The notes under the pieces are model-generated. The model worked only from the letters and a program-made list of their open reading frames with translations, was not told the DNA's origin and searched no databases. From contig OY987298.1 in assembly GCA_963920635.1 (NCBI GenBank), positions 53,733,949 through 53,797,948 of the forward strand: 64,000 nt of DNA, given 5' to 3'. A program made the position numbers and the translations under genes. Of this stretch, positions 58,035 to 64,000 are shown piece by piece; position 1 is the stretch's first letter, and the number at the start of each line of letters is the position of its first letter. Source of the stretch: Pseudeuparius sepicola (taxonomy: Eukaryota; Arthropoda; Insecta; Coleoptera; Anthribidae).

Positions 58035-59436
58035 GATAAAGGCGATTGAAACTGAAATAAACGAGTTTAATGAGACAGCTGATGAACACAAAGCAAATTT
58101 ACAAACATTCGCTCAAAAAGAGCTGGATGTAATTCAAGAAATTGAAAGGCTTAAAATAAATCGGCAGGAAATACTAGAATTAACAGAGGAAATCGAACAA
58201 AACACCTTCAAGATGGATGAATCAATTACAGCAGATATTATCATAAAAGAAGAAATTTTATCCGAGAACATTCTTTTACTTCATCATGAAAATGAAACGA
58301 CCAAAAACATCGACGCTGTAAGCAGTATCTTTAATTTACTTTTTATTTTATTGTCACAATCATAACAGGTTTTAAAATATTTCAATATCATTTGGCACAG
58401 TGTTGTAGCCTTAATTAAGTAAAAGATTATATTGCAAAATAGTTAGATAACCCTTCCAATTTTACAGTCTGTTGCCATTTATTGGATAAACAAATAATTG
58501 GTGTTACACTCAGTCGCAATGCCGTTGAATATATTTTTTGAATTGAAAGTCGAATAATGACTGTCCTCTCACCCGTAATCTTTTACTAAACAATTTAGGT
58601 GAAAACTATTTAGATCAGTTTCACCTTATTTAATACAGAGATAACTGCATTAATTTTACAAAATTTTATTTATAAAACCTTTTTATAATTATTAATAGTA
58701 AACTTGTTTCCAACCAAATTTGTAGGATATCGAAAACTTGAAAAGCAGTGTGGAGGAGGCCGAGAGAGCTATTGCAGATCTCATTGCTGGATCAAATATT
58801 TTTGAAGAATCTCAGTCAAGAATTTCTGAAGAAACTCTACAACATAAACAAGAATATGACCACATTCTTATGAAGTTAGAAAAGCTGGCCACAGAAAAAG
58901 ATTTCCAGCAATATTTAGCAGACATGCAACTGAGACTTTGTGATGTGAATAAATTAGTAACTGAAGTTTTAGAAAATGAGTCCGAAAATAATAATAATCA
59001 TATAAAAGAAATTGAAAGGCAACAGAATGAAATCCTACAATTAGAAAACGAGAATAAAGAAATTCAAGGGAAAATCAACCAGGAAGTGCTGAATCTTAAC
59101 AAAGTAAAATTGGATAAAGCCCAAGTTGAAAAGGAACAGGAGAAACTAAAAGCAGAAAAGGGCCAAATTGAGAATTTATATACGGAAATAAATAAAATTA
59201 AAAGCATGGAAGCAAAATTCGTGAAGTTGAAAAACCAAAAGCTCACAAAACAAACTCCTTCGATTCCTTCTGATGTCACAGATTTCACTAAGCCAAAAGC
59301 CCCAATGAAACCAGTCATTAAAAATAAGCACACATCTGCTCGACACTGGGACAGTGACAGCAGTGTTGAAGGGGAAGTTAATTGCCTGCAGCATATCAAA
59401 TCAAAAAGCTCTCAAAAAAATCACAAGTCACATTAA
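58035..59436 (+). pseudogene. Duplicated exons 3-4 of the coiled-coil gene, without exons 1-2
   Basis: Exon 3 copy is 58035-58317 and exon 4 copy is 58726-59436. Both keep intact splice borders and an unbroken frame with the same translation as unit 1. The intron between them is 96 bases longer. Exons 1-2 are outside the duplicated unit, so this copy lacks the start codon and N-terminus. It could be spliced as alternative 3' exons of the upstream gene if transcription reads through. If the duplication is an assembly artefact, these are simply the other allele. Confidence 0.7.
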
Positions 59437-59618
59437 CAAATCAGTTTTCAAATATGTTTAAGTATTAGTTAATCAATTTAATCTGTTTAACATAATAGGT
59501 ATATTTAAATTTCAAGGAAGCCGCCTTTAAATAATAGAAGTTACTTCCCCAAGCCTTCTAGTTTTAGATCTTTAACAAAATACATATTCAATAATATTGT
59601 GTTAGTCAAGCAATTGGA

Positions 59619-59624
59619 AATAAA
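59619..59624 (+). promoter_or_regulatory. Candidate poly(A) signal (unit 2)
   Basis: This AATAAA has the same spacing from the exon 4 copy as in unit 1. Confidence 0.45.
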
Positions 59625-61095
59625 TGATTTGTTTTAGGTTTTTTTTGGCTAGTATTCCATATTAACCTCACCCTTTCACTCCATTAATATCTTAGATAAA
59701 AGATTATTCCAAAAGCAGCAATACTGATTTTAATAAAACTTAATCAGGGGTACTTTCCAATGTTTTCTTCTTATGCTGTGACTCGGAACGTGCTGTTAAT
59801 TTTGCCACTATAGGCACACATGAATCAGCTGGGTGTGCATTGTATCTTGCTTACGACCAACCTCCATGTCTGGGAGGATGCTACCCCATTCAAGAAGAAG
59901 ATATATTTACTGTTATCTTTTCAGTTGGCAGTGCCCATCCGCCTCGGCAAATCTTCCATACTTTTACACGAAGCAGCAAGAAAAATGAAACAAGATGTGT
60001 GAAAGACAACAAATTGTTGAGTAGAAGTTTCACAATTTGGGGCCCTGTCCCGCTTGATTTGAAAGCAATTTATGTCATATTTTCAGTTTCGAAAAACCAA
60101 AGTAGGCCTTGACATGAGGAAAAAATTCATTTTCTGCCTATAAGGTACATTTTTGCTAAGAAAAGTTGTTCAGAATAAAAAATTATGCCCATGTACAAAG
60201 TTTCAGACTAATCAACCTACTTTGATTTTCCCTTTTTTGAAATTTTTTTAAATAAGCAAGATACGGAAAATTTTTATTCTGGCCTAGATTTCTTTTATAA
60301 CCGGTCATAAATTTTTATTCTGAACATCTTTTCTTAAAGGTACACAGAAAAGGTATTTAACCAAGGCAGAAAATAATTTTTTTCTTCATGCCAAAGCTTA
60401 CTTTGACTTTTTGTAGCCAAAAATATGAAGACATTACTTTCCTTTGGGGTGACACCCCAAATGGTCTTTCACACCTCTTGTTTCTCTTATTCTGTGTATT
60501 GATTTAACATTTTTTCTTGAAAAAGTACCTATGTCAGAGGTAACCATGCCCACAAATGAAGTTTATATTAAGGTTACTAAGCGGAAGCGAGTAAATGCAA
60601 GCCGCTTTCAGCTTGCTCTTCTGACAGTTGCGCTGAAATTCAGCGGCTTGCAAGTAGTGTGAGCACAAATAGTTTCCGATCAGTCGCTTACGCTTGCTGT
60701 AAGCGGTCAATTTGCATAAGCGTAATATTATTCCAATATTTATAACTGGTAATATGGTAAATATTTGCCCCAAAAATCCCGAAAACCAGGGGATCCATTT
60801 GAAAAACACTTATAAAGATCTTTGTTACATTAAAAAAAAGCGTTTTTGAGGGTTATTCCCGGATATGCTGGCATAAACGTCAAATCCATGAACTGTCTAA
60901 AGTATCGCGTATGCCTGGAAGTGCAACGTGAAAACGCCGCAGCTATCTATCTATCCTTTCTTGGCAGACCCAGCAACTCCCGGGATAAGGCCGGCGATGG
61001 CCCACGAATCATAAGCCTCGTCTACCTCATTCCCGGAGCCCTGAGCCACTCCTCAACGAATCTGCCCTACAGCCATTCGTCTACGACTCAAATTG

Positions 61096-61481
61096 CTAGC
61101 CGGGGGGCGATCCCCAGAAGCCAGAAGGTCGGCGGTCTCATTTCCCTCAATGCCCGAATGCCCAGGCACCCAGGACAGTCACCTTACTCCCTTCGGCCAC
61201 CAGTTTGAGCAGACTCACCCTACATTCCTCCACCAGAGATGTGGTGTGGTTTGCTCGCAGCGCTTGAAGAGCTGCTTTGCTGTCGGAGTAGAAGGTCATC
61301 TCGCGCCTGCTCACCCGGAGTTTGAGTGATTCCTCCGCCCCCAACATAATAACAAACATATCCGCCTGGAACATAGAAGTGTGTTCTCCTAGGGAGGCTG
61401 TAAGTTTACAGGCCAGTTCCATGCAGTAGGCGCTGGCCCCAGTTCCCTTCTCCATCTTGGACCCATGTGCCTATAGCAACC
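61096..61481 (-). pseudogene. LINE RNase H relic, unit 2 copy
   Basis: It repeats 49135-49520, including the SDSKAALQAL segment and the frame change before WVPGHSGIEGNE. Confidence 0.7.
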
Positions 61482-62481
61482 TATAAAACCACGCAAGAGT
61501 AATGTCCGACCAGGGGAATATTTGGCGGCCATTTTGAATCCTACATAAAGCAGATATTTTAAAATGCGGAATTGTTCAGCATTTGCTATCTCTTTATCAT
61601 AAGTTCCTTCTATATCTTTATATCCAGTATCCACAAGGCAAGAGTTTTTTTTGTGGAGTGATTGATGCTTCTAGCTAATATAGTCAGCCATTCCCAAAGC
61701 ATGTATTCTTTTGTAATCCCAAAGAAATGAAGATTTCAAAACAATGTAGTGGATAAGCCAATTAATTTGTTCTGATTGATCGCCTTCATAAAATTCCGAC
61801 AAATATGAATTTGATAAAAAAATCATACTTTTACTAACCCATAGAATGTAATCTCACAATCTGAAGGTAAAAGCTTCTTCGAATTTTTTAGTTCCTCATG
61901 AAGCCCATTCATTTTTTGAATCAGGGCCATAGCTAGGTGGGGCCAGGGCGGGCAGTGCCCGCCCCAGAATTTGTTTTGCCCGCTCTCAAAATATCCTCCA
62001 AACATAAAAAATAAAATATATTTTCACATTCTTGAAAATAGATGCTCCTGCCTCTGGAACCAGTTCATACCAATCGATTTATGGCTAGCGACCTCTCTTT
62101 AATAAAGTCTGAACTGAATCGGTTGCGGTGTTTGGCTCCAATACCTGAACCAACACTCTATTGAAGACGAAGACCTGTGCATCATGTGTGCATAGTGCAT
62201 ACCTAAGCGCTGTTTCACCACCATTGCTGCAGAATATTTTATAAAATAAAAATGTGCAAATGCGTCTGTTACAACGATTTTGATATCTAAAATAAAATGA
62301 TGATTATGAATCTTAAATTTCACAAGCTAACATGGCATATTTCCTTAGATTTTCTTAAGAAAAGAGAGTCTAAAGAACAAGCAAGAGTATTTTGGTACCT
62401 TTTGGTTTGAAATGAAGTCTATGGCTAGCTGTAGTGTAAGTAAGTATATAACGCATTAGATTTTTCAGTTTATTCTTTATA

Positions 62482-63682
62482 CAGGGTGTAACTGAACTGA
62501 TGGTCAAAAATGAAACCACGTATTCTTGGAGTCAAAATAAGGGCACTTCTTCATATATTTTTTTTCTCCTACGGGCCATAGTTTTTTTTATACAGAGCGT
62601 AGAAGTTTGGAGAAAAATACACATATTTCTTAGTATCTCTAGAAGTATATGAGATATCTTCTTCATATTTGGCGCGTGACATGAGCAGATGAGTTGTCAA
62701 ATTTAAGGTTAATATGAAGCTTGTGAGGCCACCAGTTGCGGAGATACAGGGTGTTATTAAAATTAATTAATTCAGAAAAATATGAATACCCTGTATAATC
62801 GCATTTTTTAAATTTGTTTTGAATGGTAAATTCAATGGTTAACAAAAAGTATCTCTTAGTATTTTTTCATATTCTCAGCCGTTTTTTAATTATTTTCAAA
62901 GAACGACAATCCTGCAATAAACAAGTCATTTTAAGAATAAATCTAACAATCTGTGGATGTCAATTAAACTTGGCATTATTTGAATCATTTGGCTGCCAAC
63001 TTTGCACTTTAGTATCAATATTTTGAAAAATTATATTTTCATTTGAAGAATTGACTGATATGCACTTTTGCTATGGACTTGCCAATGGCAATAATAAACA
63101 TTCGGAAACGCATAGTTGCGTGTATTGAACAATTCGAACATTTAATAATTTAATTTTCTAATAGCAATACGTTTCTTTTATTATCGTTTTTGCGTTTGTA
63201 TTTTGTTAAATAAAGTTTATTTAATTGACATCCACAGATTGCTAGATTTATTCTTAAAGTGACTATTGTTCATTGCAGCGTTGCCGTTCTTTAAAAATAA
63301 TTAAGAAACGGCTGCGAATATGAAAAAATACTAAGAGATACTTTTTGTTAACCATTCTATTCACCACTCAAAACAAATTTAAAAAATGCGATTATACAGG
63401 GTATTCATATTTTTCTGAACTAATTAATTTTACTAACACCCTGTATCTCCGCAACTGGGAGCCTCAGAAGCTTCATGTCAACCTTAAGTTTGACGGCTCA
63501 TCTGCTCATGTGACACGCCAAGTTTGAAGAAAACATCTCGTATACTTCTAGAAATACTAAGAAATATGTGTATTTTTCTCGAACTATGGTCCGTAGGAGA
63601 AAAAAATATATGAAGAAGTGCCCGTATTTTGACTCCAAGAATACATGGTTTCATTTTTGACCATCAGTTTAGTTACACCCTG
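62482..63682. mobile_element. TA-flanked MITE with DUF4817 remnant, unit 2 copy
   Basis: It repeats 50521-51721 with the same CAGGGTGTAACTG termini and mirrored arms. One substitution in the transposase remnant (GGCAATAAT for GGTAATAAT) is silent. Confidence 0.85.
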
Positions 63683-64000
63683 TATAGTGAACCCATCGCT
63701 TTGGGCTTTAAACAATTTTTTCTATTTTCATTCTTCTATATGTTACAAAATACTCTTCCAGAATATAATATCTAGAATGATATTTCATGCATAATGGTCT
63801 ATGCATGATTGTCTTCGTGAGCATGTAAATTTCATGTTATCACAAACAAATCTACCTATAAAAGCTCTGTTAATATGACAAAACTGAGAAATATTGACCG
63901 CAAATCGTTATCGTGAAAAGAACGTAAATGGTAATAAAGCTAGATGTTAAAAAGATGGGACGTTCTAAATGTCAGAAATTGACATACTTACAACCTCCGA

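Larger units (their letters stand above)
52219..64000 (+). repeat. Tandem duplication, unit 2 (runs past window end)
   Basis: This is the second copy of the unit that starts at 40365. The order of features is repeated: minisatellite, PIN-like gene, hAT right end (56391), exons 3-4, RNase H relic, family-A element with its nested MITE. Differences seen are few: one extra T near 54200 that breaks the start of the PIN-like frame, single substitutions such as at about 53599 and 54846, a 12-base insertion near 57165 and a 96-base insertion at about 58450-58545. Confidence 0.9.

Overview
The window reads as nuclear DNA of an insect. It is AT-rich, genes are split by GT..AG introns, and most of the sequence is transposon debris typical of insects: Tc1/mariner-like elements with DUF4817-type transposase, piggyBac, Harbinger, hAT, many TA-flanked foldback elements ending in CAGGGTG-like termini, and short TTAGG runs. 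The order (beetle, bug or other) cannot be settled from the sequence alone.

Host genes. (1) A JAK/hopscotch-like tyrosine kinase domain lies on the + strand. Four exons sit at 6679-7506 and a fifth, recovered by phase and motif, at 23791-23926. A 16.3 kb intron full of transposons separates them, and the N-terminal exons lie outside the window. (2) A 576-residue coiled-coil protein of unknown identity lies on the + strand, with exons at 34397-34462, 34538-35208, 46169-46451 and 46764-47474. Its large intron is also full of transposons. A direct tandem duplication of about 11.85 kb (40365-52218, repeated from 52219 to beyond the window end) carries a second copy of its last two exons at 58035-59436.

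Layout. 1-6.6 kb: direct and inverted repeats. 6.7-7.5 kb: kinase exons. 7.5-23.8 kb: kinase intron with a 2.6 kb Tc1-like element, a decayed piggyBac, a tRNA-like SINE head, nested foldback/Harbinger elements and several MITEs. 23.8-24.2 kb: kinase last exon and poly(A) signal. 24.9-34 kb: hAT MITEs with exact 8-bp target duplications and a cluster of decayed DUF7869-like transposon genes. One of these is split at TTAA by a 1.47 kb insertion made of 528-bp repeat units that each carry a hammerhead ribozyme. 34.4-47.5 kb: coiled-coil gene with a 7.3 kb hAT-bounded block in its intron. 40.4-64 kb: the tandem duplication.

Most notable observation: three hammerhead motifs (28270-28340 and 28798-28868 on the - strand, 29434-29504 on the + strand) in a tandem plus inverted repeat arrangement, which suggests a non-autonomous Penelope-like or retrozyme element. 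One copy has a changed catalytic core base. Other notable points: the tandem duplication has a breakpoint inside an older hAT insertion, a PIN-like/Cys-rich transposon gene has its C-terminal domain inverted ahead of it, and the kinase has a possible relic of its last exon 16 kb upstream of the real one. All calls come from reading the sequence; no database search was run.
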